From an uncultured Clostridia bacterium (GTDB taxonomy: Bacteria; Bacillota; Clostridia; TANB77; CAG-508), in assembly GCA_948560265.1 (NCBI GenBank), contig CAOXTD010000004.1, positions 43,395 to 106,773 of the forward strand: a DNA stretch of 63,379 nucleotides, given 5' to 3'. This document shows, one piece after another, positions 1 through 7,792 of this stretch. Both the position numbers and the translations under genes were made by a program. The notes beneath the pieces were generated by a model, which was not told the DNA's origin, searched no databases, and saw nothing but the letters and a program-made list of their open reading frames with translations. The first letter of the stretch is position 1; the number at the start of each line of letters is the position of its first letter.

Positions 1-1
1 T

Positions 2-208
2 GTGGCTAAAGATTACAATACGAATAGTGAAGTAATAAGGTCTTCTTTTAGAACAGCATTAATTCCAATTAATTTATATAAAGAAAAAAATCCACCTTTT
101 GCTATCTTTCGTCTTTTTGAAAAAGATGAAAGGATTACTCCTAAAAAATTTTTAGAAGTTGCTACATTTTATTTAAGAATGTCAAAAAATAAAAAGATAA
201 GTTTTTAA
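2..208 (+). CDS. Hypothetical protein, 5'-truncated by window edge
   Basis: A 68-residue open frame runs from the window edge to a TAA at 206-208. The GTG at position 2 may be internal, so only the C-terminus may be visible. The sequence is charged (motif FRLFEKDERITPKKFLE) with no signal peptide, membrane segment or domain I recognise. A strong terminator hairpin follows the stop immediately, which supports a real gene end. I assign no function. Confidence 0.45.
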   Translation: MAKDYNTNSEVIRSSFRTALIPINLYKEKNPPFAIFRLFEKDERITPKKFLEVATFYLRMSKNKKISF

Positions 209-234
209 GATTAAAAAAACTTATCTTTTATTTT
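190..234. terminator. Bidirectional rho-independent terminator
   Basis: The arms AAAGATAAGTTTTT and AAAAAACTTATCTTTT flank a short loop, with T-rich tails on both sides. It lies between convergent genes: the partial ORF ending at 208 (+) and the pseudo-receiver ending at 235 (-). It can serve both. Confidence 0.75.
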
Positions 235-618
235 TTATTTATGATATTTTTGCATAATATTTACAACATCATTTATAACTGGTTCTGTTACTAATGAACT
301 TAGTTTATTTCCTATCTCTTGGTACATTTTCATAACATCACTATCTGTAATATGGTTATCAGCAATAATATTAAATGTCGGCATATCCTCTTTTAATTGT
401 TCCTTGGATAGCTTCATAAGTTCTAGTCCATTCATGCCATCTACATAATATTTTGAAAATACTACCTGAGGTTTTAAATCTAAAATTTGCTGATAAGTTT
501 GTTCTCCATTTGTTGCTATTCCTACAACTTCTGCATATTCTAGTTGGTTAATTGTATTTGCTATATCATTTGTTACATTTTTGTCATTGTGTGAAATGAC
601 TACTCTTACTTTTTCCAT
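235..618 (-). CDS. Stand-alone degenerate receiver (CheY-like) domain protein
   Basis: The 127 residues fit one response-regulator receiver fold: an N-terminal strand RVVISHNDKN, then IVGIA-like and QVVFSKYYVDGMNGLELM segments. No DNA-binding domain follows. In a canonical receiver the first strand ends in two acidic residues and the third carries the phosphoacceptor Asp. Here those positions read HND and SK, so the acidic pocket and acceptor appear lost while the MNGLEL turn is kept. It is probably a phosphorylation-independent interaction module. It lies 12 nt downstream of a radical SAM gene on the same strand and is probably cotranscribed with it. Confidence is good in the fold and low in the role. 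Confidence 0.6.
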   Translation of the reverse strand: MEKVRVVISHNDKNVTNDIANTINQLEYAEVVGIATNGEQTYQQILDLKPQVVFSKYYVDGMNGLELMKLSKEQLKEDMPTFNIIADNHITDSDVMKMYQEIGNKLSSLVTEPVINDVVNIMQKYHK

Positions 619-630
619 TTCTTACCTCCC

Positions 631-1401
631 TTACATAAAGCTTACTACGTTTTGATATAATGCATTGCCTTTTTTGACATCTACACCATGCTCTGTTTTG
701 ATAATATCTCCATTTGCGATTACTAGAGTATACTTTTCTTCCATATCCTTTTCTTGTCTAAAATCGGTTTCCTCTATATTTCCAAAATGTCTAAATACAT
801 TTTTAGTTTGCTCAAATTCAACATCTGTTATTTCAAATTCGTCTTTATTTTTTTCTGCCGTTTCACGAAGTGGCATAAACTTAAAAAATTTCCATTTATG
901 AATATGATAATTATTTAAAAACTCTCCTAATTGTCCAATTTCATTAATATTTTTTCTACTAACTACTGTATTGATATTCACTGTTAAATCTTTGTCTTTC
1001 ACATAGTCTAGTATAATTTTAACATCTTCAAAATGGCTCTTTCCTCTTCCCAATTCTTCATTCGTATCATCACTAATGGTATCTAATGATAGTGTTAAAG
1101 AATCCAAATAGTCTATAATCTCTCTTTTTTCTTGGCTTTGTGCTAAAACTAAGCCATTTGTAATCAATTTATTTTTAATACCATTTTCTTGCGCTATTTT
1201 CAACAATTCTTTTAAGTTTGGATATAGTAGTGCTTCTCCCCCTGTCCATGTAATGTTATCAACTCCATCTTTAATTAAATTATTTAAAATAGTTTTGTTT
1301 TCTTCATAGGTAAGTTCATTAATGTTTAAAAATCTGTGACAATATTTACAATTTTGATTACACTTTGCTGTAATATTCCAGCATACTCTCTTTTTGTTCA
1401 T
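631..1401 (-). CDS. Radical SAM protein, viperin-like
   Basis: The 256-residue protein starts with a radical SAM core: CNQNCKYC (CX3CX2C, 4Fe-4S ligands) near residue 14 and WTGGEALL (SAM-binding GGE) near residue 52. The middle and C-terminal parts resemble viperin as I recall it: GRGKSHFEDV, then VNINTVVSRKNI, then HKWKFFKFMPLRE (compare INSVI and RWKVFQ in vertebrate viperin), then ITDVEFEQ. Viperins convert NTPs to 3'-deoxy-3',4'-didehydro-NTPs, which stop viral polymerases. No nucleotide kinase is adjacent, the protein is short, and no C-terminal SPASM cysteine cluster is visible. A general MoaA-like radical SAM enzyme is the main alternative. The start has AAAAGAGG upstream. It forms an operon with the pseudo-receiver downstream. 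Confidence 0.65.
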   Translation of the reverse strand: MNKKRVCWNITAKCNQNCKYCHRFLNINELTYEENKTILNNLIKDGVDNITWTGGEALLYPNLKELLKIAQENGIKNKLITNGLVLAQSQEKREIIDYLDSLTLSLDTISDDTNEELGRGKSHFEDVKIILDYVKDKDLTVNINTVVSRKNINEIGQLGEFLNNYHIHKWKFFKFMPLRETAEKNKDEFEITDVEFEQTKNVFRHFGNIEETDFRQEKDMEEKYTLVIANGDIIKTEHGVDVKKGNALYQNVVSFM

Positions 1402-1422
1402 CTTTGTATCCTCTTTTCATGA

Positions 1423-1436
1423 TTTAATGCATTAAA
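1423..1436. promoter_or_regulatory. Perfect 14-bp palindrome, operator candidate
   Basis: TTTAATGCATTAAA is a perfect palindrome directly downstream of the -10 box of the radical SAM gene, covering the expected transcription start. This is a classic repressor position. The cognate regulator is unknown; the neighbouring LysR gene is one possibility, although LysR sites usually lie upstream of -35. Confidence 0.4.
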
Positions 1437-1465
1437 ATTATATCGCTTTTTATACTATTTGAAAA
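1437..1465 (-). promoter_or_regulatory. Putative sigma-A promoter of the radical SAM operon
   Basis: On the minus strand TTTTCA (1460-1465) and TATAAT (1437-1442) are separated by 17 nt, about 35 nt upstream of the ATG at 1401. The -10 is perfect and the -35 matches 4 of 6. Confidence 0.5.
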
Positions 1466-1498
1466 TTACTAAAAACTTAACTGCCCTTAAATGATATT

Positions 1499-1530
1499 AA
1501 AAGCAAAAATAGCACTTGTAAAAGTGCTAT
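1499..1530 (-). terminator. Terminator of the CYTH-lysR operon
   Basis: ATAGCACTT and AAGTGCTAT pair perfectly around GTAA, followed on the minus strand by TTTTTGCTTT. It lies just past the LysR stop codon. Confidence 0.85.
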
Positions 1531-1546
1531 CTCCTATTTCATTTAT

Positions 1547-2425
1547 TTAATTGTTTTTTAGATACTGTTTTATAAATTGTTTTGCAGCTTTTGTTAATTG
1601 TTCTTTAGAATAAATTAAATTGATTTGTGATTTTGGTAATTCTATCGGAAGTTGTACTTCATATATCTCTTTTCTTTCTAATTCTTTTTTTACAGCTTGT
1701 TTCATAACATATCCAACACCTAAATCTCGCTTCGCAGCATCTATTCTTACTTCTGTAATTTCACTTTCCATGCTTGGTTCAATAGAAATATTATGCTTTG
1801 AAAGTGTTTCAACTAATTTTTTAGTAGTTACTGTATCATTGACATTTAAAATATATTTCAAACTTTTTAGTTCTTCTAAGTTTTCTATCTTAATTGGGAA
1901 TTTTGAGATAAATATATTATCTACTTCCTGTAGTTGTTCTACTGTAAAGTTTTCTGCCTGATATATTGCTAATGTATCTATAATAAAATCAATTTTATGA
2001 TTTTTGATTAGCTCTAGCATTCCTTCTGAACTAGTTCCACTAATAAGGCTTATTTGTAAATTTGGATAATCTTTTCTTGCTTTTACAATATAATCCATTA
2101 AATAAAAACTTGCTAAATGTGAGGGGCACCCAATTGTTAGTTTTGCAGTAGCCAAATCATTTTTTTGTACAATTAATTTTTCTCCTATTTCTAGTGTCGC
2201 TAATGCACTTTGTACATGTTCTAATAATTCATAACCTGCATCAGTTAAGCTGACACCATCATTATTTCTATCAAAAAGCTTCACTTCAAATAATTCCTCT
2301 AACTTACTAATATTTAAACTAACTGATGGCGGCGTTACATTTAATTCTGCACTGGCTTTTGTAATGCTTCCCATTTTCGCTACCATATAAAACGTTTTAT
2401 ATAGATTTAAATTGATATCTAACAT
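1547..2425 (-). CDS. LysR family transcriptional regulator
   Basis: The 292 residues are the usual LysR length. The N-terminal winged helix-turn-helix reads NLYKTFYMVAKMGSITKASA then VTPPSVSLNISKLEE (residues about 7-45). A type 2 periplasmic-binding-like effector domain follows from about residue 90 (LTIGCPSHLAS, LISGTSSEGMLELI). The ligand cannot be predicted. It starts 4 nt after the CYTH gene's stop and ends at a strong terminator, so the two form an operon. The radical SAM/pseudo-receiver pair lies beyond the terminator with its own promoter and is a plausible target. Confidence 0.9.
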   Translation of the reverse strand: MLDINLNLYKTFYMVAKMGSITKASAELNVTPPSVSLNISKLEELFEVKLFDRNNDGVSLTDAGYELLEHVQSALATLEIGEKLIVQKNDLATAKLTIGCPSHLASFYLMDYIVKARKDYPNLQISLISGTSSEGMLELIKNHKIDFIIDTLAIYQAENFTVEQLQEVDNIFISKFPIKIENLEELKSLKYILNVNDTVTTKKLVETLSKHNISIEPSMESEITEVRIDAAKRDLGVGYVMKQAVKKELERKEIYEVQLPIELPKSQINLIYSKEQLTKAAKQFIKQYLKNN

Positions 2426-2429
2426 AAAT

Positions 2430-2999
2430 TTACTCTCCTATCTTTTTATATAGCATTTCGGCTTTTCTAACATCAAACTTTGTACCTGTTTTTAAATGAA
2501 AACTTTGTAAATAACTAACTAATTGTTTTGCTGTAATTTCTTTATTTTTAGCCTCTAATTCTAAGAATGTTCCTAAATTTGCTACTTCTTGTATATATGC
2601 TATACAGTTATCGCTTTCATATCTATAATTTTTATCAATCATTCTAAGATATCTAACATAGCCTAACATATTAAGCAGTCTTTCAGCATCTTCTATGTTC
2701 TCAATTCTTAATACAGACTTATCTGTACTTATTTCGAATCCTTTTTCATCATAATTACGCTGCTTGCATATTATTTTCTTATCATTTTCGTTCACATATC
2801 GAATGATTAATGTGTCTGTAATTTTTTCATCTTTTGGTGCAAATTGCTTTGTATTACAATTGCTTAAATATATATCATCCAAAGCAAACTCTTCTACATA
2901 ATGAAATCCTTTATTTTCTAGAATCTTCTTAATGTTAGAAACTTCTTCAAACACTTCACAAGTTATTTCTATATCCTTTTTGTATTTATCGCCTTCCAT
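2430..2999 (-). CDS. CYTH domain protein
   Basis: The 189 residues match the CYTH (CyaB/thiamine triphosphatase-like) triphosphate tunnel fold: an N-terminal strand DIEITCEV, an alternating charged strand TLIIRYVN, KKIICKQRN, and a C-terminal FLELEAK segment typical of the family. The family acts on triphosphate groups (adenylate cyclase class IV, ThTPase, inorganic triphosphatase). The N-terminal signature usually reads ExExK; here it is degenerate (DIEITCE), so activity is uncertain. It is the first gene of the operon with the LysR regulator. Confidence 0.6.
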   Translation of the reverse strand: MEGDKYKKDIEITCEVFEEVSNIKKILENKGFHYVEEFALDDIYLSNCNTKQFAPKDEKITDTLIIRYVNENDKKIICKQRNYDEKGFEISTDKSVLRIENIEDAERLLNMLGYVRYLRMIDKNYRYESDNCIAYIQEVANLGTFLELEAKNKEITAKQLVSYLQSFHLKTGTKFDVRKAEMLYKKIGE

Positions 3000-3236
3000 T
3001 TTTTGTTCCTCTTTCTAACTTTTACTTTAAATTTTTTCTAGTAATTTTTCTTAATAGTATAATATTTTTATTTTAATGTCAAACAAAATTCACTCTTTTC
3101 AAACGTTTAGCTTTTCCTTTTTTGTTGTATTTTCTTGCATTTTGTGCTAAAATTGTGTTGTTTCAAGTATAGATTAGTTTACCAAGCGGCTGATGTTTAA
3201 GCTATATATATTTTGAAAATAGAAATAGGAGGAACT

Positions 3237-3965
3237 ATGTTAGAATTAAAAGATATCTCTTTTGCAAGAGATAACAAACAAATTTTAAATCATATTGATT
3301 TAAAAATAGATAACAGCAAGTTAGTTTGTATCACTGGTCCTAATGGTTCTGGCAAATCTACACTTGCTAAAATTATCATGGGTATCTTAACACCTGATAG
3401 TGGCACTATTTTATTAGATGGACAAGACATTACCCATAAAAATATTACAGAAAGAGCAAAACTTGGTATTGGCTTTGCTTTTCAACAACCTGTTAGATTT
3501 AAGGGTTTAACTGTGAAAGACTTAATTGAAATATCTGCTGGAAATAGCCTAAAACTTGCAGAAGCATGTGATTATCTATCTGATGTTGGCTTATGTGCGA
3601 AAGACTATTTAAACCGTGAAATTAGTAATTCTCTTTCTGGCGGAGAACTAAAACGTATTGAAATTGCTATGCTTGCAGCAAAAAAATCAAAGCTTACTGT
3701 ATTTGATGAACCAGAAGCAGGAATTGACTTATGGAGTTTCAATAGTTTAATTAGTGTATTTGAAAAAATGCACACTGAAATTCAAAACTCCTCTATTGTT
3801 ATCATTTCACATCAAGAAAAGATTTTGAATATCTCAGACGAAATTATTTTATTAGCTGATGGAGAAATTACAGCTTCTGGTCAAAAAGAAGATGTGTTAC
3901 CTCTTCTCCTAAAGCAAACTACAAGACCTTGTAAAGTAATGCTTGATAAAGGAGGTAATAAATAA
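3237..3965 (+). CDS. sufC: SufC-like ABC ATPase of Fe-S cluster assembly
   Basis: A 242-residue ABC ATPase with Walker A GPNGSGKST, Q-loop AFQQPV, signature LSGGELKR and Walker B LTVFDEPEAG. The DEPEAGID stretch and overall length fit SufC, the ATPase that powers the SufB/SufD scaffold. I chose the ATG at 3237 because AGGAGG lies 4 nt before it; an in-frame TTG at 3213 has no such site. The stop overlaps the next start (TAATG). No SufS, SufU or full-length SufD is adjacent, so this is a two-gene system. Confidence 0.88.
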   Translation: MLELKDISFARDNKQILNHIDLKIDNSKLVCITGPNGSGKSTLAKIIMGILTPDSGTILLDGQDITHKNITERAKLGIGFAFQQPVRFKGLTVKDLIEISAGNSLKLAEACDYLSDVGLCAKDYLNREISNSLSGGELKRIEIAMLAAKKSKLTVFDEPEAGIDLWSFNSLISVFEKMHTEIQNSSIVIISHQEKILNISDEIILLADGEITASGQKEDVLPLLLKQTTRPCKVMLDKGGNK

Positions 3966-4906
3966 TGAGTGATGAAATTGAAAATAAATTAGATGCCATT
4001 GAAATGAACTTATTAAAATCAATTACTGATATTGAAAAAACACCTATGGGAGCTTACAATATTCGCGAAAATGGAAAAGGGGTTGCTAGAAAAACAACCG
4101 CTAGTATTGATATTGTAACCAAAGAAGACAAGCCTGGTATTGATATTATCATTAAACCTAATACAAAAAATGAAAGTGTTCATATTCCAGTAATTTTAAC
4201 TCAAGGTGGTTTTAATGATGTGGTATATAACGATTTCTATATTGGTGAAAATGCAGATGTCGTTATTGTTGCAGGTTGCGGTATTCATAATTCTTCTTGT
4301 GAAACATCCGAACATGACGGAATTCACACTTTTCATCTAGCTAAAGGCTCTAAAGTAAAATATATTGAAAAACACTATGGTGAAGGTAACGGTACGGGTG
4401 ATAGAATTTTAAATCCTCAAACCATTGTCTATTTAGAAGATGGCAGTAATTTAGAAATGGAAACAGTACAAATTAAAGGTGTTACTTCAACCATTCGTGA
4501 AACAAAAGGAGAACTTGGACCTAATAGTAATTTAGTCATTACAGAACGTATTATGACTGCAGGTAGTCAAACTGCTAAAACCATTTTTAATGTAGATTTA
4601 AATGGTGAAAACTCCAGTGTTCACGTTGCTTCTCGTTCCATTGCTCGTGACCAATCTACCCAAGAGTTTATTTCTAATGTAAATGGTAATACAAAATGCT
4701 TTGGTCATGTAGAATGTGATGCCATTATTATGGACAAGGCTAAAGTTATTTCTACTCCTCAAATTGTTGCCAATAACATTGATGCTAGTTTAATTCATGA
4801 AGCAGCTATTGGAAAAATTGCTGGTGAACAAATTATTAAATTAATGTCACTTGGCTTAACTGAAGCTGAAGCTGAAGAACAAATTATTAATGGATTTTTA
4901 AAATAA
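3965..4906 (+). CDS. sufB: SufB/SufD family scaffold protein (minimal type)
   Basis: The 313-residue protein is a SufB/SufD beta-helix core protein without the long N-terminal domain of classical SufB (about 470 residues). Notable residues include AGCGIHNSSC and SEHDGIHTFH (Cys and His candidates for cluster binding), and the C-terminal DASLIHEAAIGKIAGEQI, typical of the family's subunit interface. It overlaps sufC by one base. The length and two-gene arrangement match the SUF-like minimal system (SmsCB) described in anaerobes as an ancestral Fe-S machinery. Probable role: Fe-S cluster scaffold with SufC, acting in the cytoplasm. Confidence 0.85.
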   Translation: MSDEIENKLDAIEMNLLKSITDIEKTPMGAYNIRENGKGVARKTTASIDIVTKEDKPGIDIIIKPNTKNESVHIPVILTQGGFNDVVYNDFYIGENADVVIVAGCGIHNSSCETSEHDGIHTFHLAKGSKVKYIEKHYGEGNGTGDRILNPQTIVYLEDGSNLEMETVQIKGVTSTIRETKGELGPNSNLVITERIMTAGSQTAKTIFNVDLNGENSSVHVASRSIARDQSTQEFISNVNGNTKCFGHVECDAIIMDKAKVISTPQIVANNIDASLIHEAAIGKIAGEQIIKLMSLGLTEAEAEEQIINGFLK

Positions 4907-4958
4907 TGTCGCACTTGGGGACGTTAGTTAAGTGCGACATGTGTCCCTAAGTGCGACA
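4907..4958. repeat. REP-like intergenic palindrome, copy A
   Basis: TGTCGCACTTGGGGAC at the left end and GTCCCTAAGTGCGACA at the right end are inverted repeats, with AAGTGCGACAT inside. It abuts the sufB TAA directly. The element at 9014-9064 is nearly its reverse complement. Confidence 0.75.
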
Positions 4959-4964
4959 CATCTC

Positions 4965-5000
4965 CCTCCTTGATTGCATATTATATGCAAGTAAAGGAGG
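4965..5000 (+). promoter_or_regulatory. Hairpin that sequesters the dapA ribosome binding site
   Basis: CCTCCTT (4965-4971) is complementary to AAGGAGG (4994-5000), the Shine-Dalgarno site of dapA. Between them is a perfect inverted repeat, TTGCATAT-T-ATATGCAA (4974-4990). The two can stack into one long hairpin that hides the ribosome binding site, suggesting translational control. Confidence 0.5.
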
Positions 5001-5007
5001 TTTTATT

Positions 5008-5895
5008 TTGAAGAAAAATCTATTTATCGGTTGCGGTACAGCTTTAGTTACTCCATTTACAAAAGATGGTATCAATTTTGAAGAATTAAAAAAGCTGTTA
5101 GAATTTCAAGTAGAACAAGGGGCTGATAGTATTATTATTTGTGGTACTACTGGCGAATCTTCTACTATGTCTTTAGAAGAAAAGAAAAAAGTGATTGAAT
5201 TTATAGTTGAAACCATACATAAAAGAATTCCTGTTATCGCAGGTACTGGCGGAAATAATACAAAAGAAGTAATTTTACTTTCACAATATGCTGAAAAAGT
5301 TGGTGTTGACGGCTTATTGATAGTTACTCCTTATTATAATAAAACAACTCAAGCTGGCTTAGTTGCACATTATACTGAAATTGCCAAAAATGTTACTTTG
5401 CCTATTATTTTATATAATGTACCTAGTAGAACTGGTGTAAATATTGAACCTAAAACTTGTCTTGCACTCTCTAAAATTTCAAATATTGTTGGTATCAAGG
5501 AAGCTAGTGGAAATTTATCACAGGTAGCTGAAGTTGCTAGTTTATGTGGGGATGATTTATGGATTTATTCTGGTAATGATGATCAAACTCTCCCTATTTT
5601 ATCTTTAGGTGGCATTGGCGTTATTTCTGTACTTTCTAATCTTGCTCCTAAATTTATGCATAATATGGTATTTGATTATTTAAGTGGAAATTTTACTTTA
5701 GCAAAAGATTCTCAAATAAAAGCTATTCCCCTTATTCGCTCCCTATTTTGTGAAGTAAATCCTATCCCTGTAAAAGCTGCACTGGCTAAAATGGGCTATG
5801 AAGTAGGCTTACCTAGACTTCCACTGATTCCTATTTCAGCTACTAATGGGCATCATTTAGAGGAGGAATTAAGAAAATTTAAGCTTATTGAATAA
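5008..5895 (+). CDS. dapA: 4-hydroxy-tetrahydrodipicolinate synthase
   Basis: The 295-residue enzyme condenses pyruvate and aspartate semialdehyde in the lysine/diaminopimelate pathway; dipicolinate for spores branches off nearby. Visible motifs are GTTGESSTM (substrate pocket), YNVPSRTG (catalytic Tyr) and GIKEASG, with the Schiff-base Lys. I chose TTG at 5008 because AAAGGAGG ends 7 nt upstream and residues from KNLFIGCGTALVTPF match the family start. A longer frame from 4951 would be translated from the repeat/hairpin. dapB lies 0.76 kb downstream on the same strand, separated by an HD-domain gene. Confidence 0.95.
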   Translation: MKKNLFIGCGTALVTPFTKDGINFEELKKLLEFQVEQGADSIIICGTTGESSTMSLEEKKKVIEFIVETIHKRIPVIAGTGGNNTKEVILLSQYAEKVGVDGLLIVTPYYNKTTQAGLVAHYTEIAKNVTLPIILYNVPSRTGVNIEPKTCLALSKISNIVGIKEASGNLSQVAEVASLCGDDLWIYSGNDDQTLPILSLGGIGVISVLSNLAPKFMHNMVFDYLSGNFTLAKDSQIKAIPLIRSLFCEVNPIPVKAALAKMGYEVGLPRLPLIPISATNGHHLEEELRKFKLIE

Positions 5896-5957
5896 TTTGA
5901 TATTTTTCCACTAAAAACTTAAAATTTCCTTAAATTATTTCTATTTTCGAGATAATA

Positions 5958-5966
5958 TGATATAAT
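5958..5966 (+). promoter_or_regulatory. Extended -10 promoter
   Basis: TGATATAAT forms an extended -10 (TG-N-TATAAT) about 40 nt upstream of the HD-domain gene. No good -35 is visible, which fits an extended -10 promoter. Confidence 0.4.
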
Positions 5967-6007
5967 GAAGTAAGAGTTTAAAATAAAAGGGAGTTTAAAT
6001 TGATTTT

Positions 6008-6538
6008 ATGATAAACCATACTTATGATGAGTTTATGAATATTATTCAAGATTTAATAGAAAATCCAACTGTGAAGCAAATGAGAAATTATAATCAACAT
6101 GCTGATACATCTTGTTATAGGCATTGTATGCAAGTTGCTTATTATACTTATTTAACATGTAAGTTTTTTCATTTAGACTATGTTTCTGCCACTCGTGGTG
6201 CTATGCTTCATGACCTATTTTTATATGACTGGCATACTCACGAAAAGCCTGATAACAAATGGACTAGTCAACACGCCTTCTTACATCCTAAAGTTGCTTT
6301 AAAAAATGCTAAAAAAATTTTTCATTTAAATGCAATTGAGCAAGATGTTATAGTGAACCATATGTGGCCTGTTACTATTAAAATTCCTCATTTCAAAGAA
6401 ACAGTTATTGTAACTTTTGCTGATAAGTACAGTGCTTGTAGAGAAACATTTTGTTATTTTAGAAAATTATTACATACTAAAAAATTATATAAATATGCTT
6501 ACGTATTTTTAAGTTTAATCATCTTTAGGATTGTTTAG
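6008..6538 (+). CDS. HD-domain phosphohydrolase-like protein
   Basis: The 176-residue protein shows the HD metal-binding pattern: H in SCYRHCMQVAYYTY, then GAMLHDLFLYDW (the HD pair), a later IVNHMWP and ADKYSA, where the final conserved Asp lies. HD proteins hydrolyse phosphate esters, often nucleotides, with bound divalent metals. The C-terminus (YAYVFLSLIIFRIV) is hydrophobic and unlike the family core. AAAGGGAG precedes the ATG. It sits between dapA and dapB, but no link to lysine synthesis is evident. A terminator follows. Confidence 0.7.
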   Translation: MINHTYDEFMNIIQDLIENPTVKQMRNYNQHADTSCYRHCMQVAYYTYLTCKFFHLDYVSATRGAMLHDLFLYDWHTHEKPDNKWTSQHAFLHPKVALKNAKKIFHLNAIEQDVIVNHMWPVTIKIPHFKETVIVTFADKYSACRETFCYFRKLLHTKKLYKYAYVFLSLIIFRIV

Positions 6539-6548
6539 TTATATTTTT

Positions 6549-6587
6549 AAAGCTGTGTGAATTCTTGTGAATTTCATACAGTTTTTT
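6549..6587 (+). terminator. Terminator after the HD-domain gene
   Basis: AAGCTGTGTGAATTC pairs with GAATTTCATACAGTTT using wobble pairs, followed by TTTTTT. Confidence 0.65.
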
Positions 6588-6653
6588 AATTGCAATTCAT
6601 TTTTTACATATACCTTGTTGCCCTAGCATACACTGTAGCAAAGAGGTGAAAAA

Positions 6654-7394
6654 ATGTTAAAAATTTTTATCAATGGTATTGGTGGAAAAATGGGAAGTGA
6701 AGTTGCTAATCTAATTTTAAAAGAACATAACTTTCAATTATTAGGTGGTTTAGATCGTTTTCCTTGTTCAGACAACTCCTATCCTATTTTTTCTGATATC
6801 AATTCTTTGTCTGAAATTCCTGATGTCATAATTGATTTTTCTGCATCAGAAGCTACTATTGCTATTCTGCCTTACTGCATTTCTAATCATATTCCTATTG
6901 TTATTGCTACCACTGGCTTTTCCAAAGAGCAACAAGATATAATTAAAAATGCTTCCTTACAAATACCTATTTTTCAATCAAGTAATATGTCCTATGAAAT
7001 TAATTTACTTAGCCATATTGTTTCTGAACTTTCTCAAAAATTGCCAGAAGCAGATATTGAAATTGTAGAAACACATCATAACCAGAAAAAGGATAGTCCA
7101 AGTGGAACTGCTCTCCTATTAGCAGATAGTATTAACCATGCAAACTCTAATGTCTACCTATATGAATTAAATCGTATGCAAAAACAAGAAAAAAGAAATC
7201 CAAAAGAAATTGGATTCTCTAGTATTCGTGGCGGAAATATTGTTGGTGAACATTCTGTATTCTTTTTTAGTTCTAACGAAACTTTAGAAATCAAGCACAC
7301 CGCTCATTCTAGAATTGTTTTTGCAGAAGGAGCAATCAAAGCAGCCAAATTTTTAGTAAAGCAAAAAAGTGGTTTATATTCTATAATAAATTAA
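6654..7394 (+). CDS. dapB: 4-hydroxy-tetrahydrodipicolinate reductase
   Basis: This 246-residue enzyme reduces the DapA product with NAD(P)H to tetrahydrodipicolinate. The N-terminal Rossmann motif INGIGGKMG, the strand VIDFSASEA, and the signature ETHHNQKKDSPSGTA with the catalytic His and Lys are all present. AAAGAGG precedes the ATG. Its end overlaps by 4 nt the end of the convergent DUF4363 gene. Confidence 0.95.
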   Translation: MLKIFINGIGGKMGSEVANLILKEHNFQLLGGLDRFPCSDNSYPIFSDINSLSEIPDVIIDFSASEATIAILPYCISNHIPIVIATTGFSKEQQDIIKNASLQIPIFQSSNMSYEINLLSHIVSELSQKLPEADIEIVETHHNQKKDSPSGTALLLADSINHANSNVYLYELNRMQKQEKRNPKEIGFSSIRGGNIVGEHSVFFFSSNETLEIKHTAHSRIVFAEGAIKAAKFLVKQKSGLYSIIN

Positions 7395-7780
7395 AATATA
7401 TTAACAATCTTTAACGCACTCTTATCTTTAATATGCTCAAGAATATAAATACAACTCTCTAAATTTTCTACACCTTGAGCATATTCCTGCATATGAATAT
7501 CTGCTTTTAATCTTGTTAGTTCTGTTTGTACCTTCTCAAGCTCATTATGTTCTGTATAAAAAGCCATTAATTTATATTTATTTTCCCAAACTTCTTCTAC
7601 TTTTTTCATTTGCTGTTCAGACTTTTCCTGATCTGGACTCTCTTTCTCCATTTCCTCACGTAATAAAGTTAGCTCACCACTTATTTGCCCAATTGCTTCA
7701 ATTGTATTATTTTGCGTGATAATATTTCCTATTACAACTAAGGCTATTACAACAATACTAATGACTAATTCTTTATACAT
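7391..7780 (-). CDS. DUF4363 family membrane-anchored protein
   Basis: The 129 residues begin with one hydrophobic segment (VISIVVIALVVIGNII) and continue as a charged, largely helical domain (LLREEMEKESPDQEKSEQQM). This matches DUF4363, typically encoded next to a DUF421 protein in Clostridia, as here (12 nt downstream of it). The segment is probably a signal anchor with the helical part outside. Function is unknown. Confidence 0.7.
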   Translation of the reverse strand: MYKELVISIVVIALVVIGNIITQNNTIEAIGQISGELTLLREEMEKESPDQEKSEQQMKKVEEVWENKYKLMAFYTEHNELEKVQTELTRLKADIHMQEYAQGVENLESCIYILEHIKDKSALKIVNIF

Positions 7781-7792
7781 ATTTTCCTCCTC

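Noticed and set aside
4907..5007. Lysine riboswitch upstream of dapA
   Set aside because: Only about 100 nt of repeat and hairpin lie there, with none of the lysine riboswitch core.
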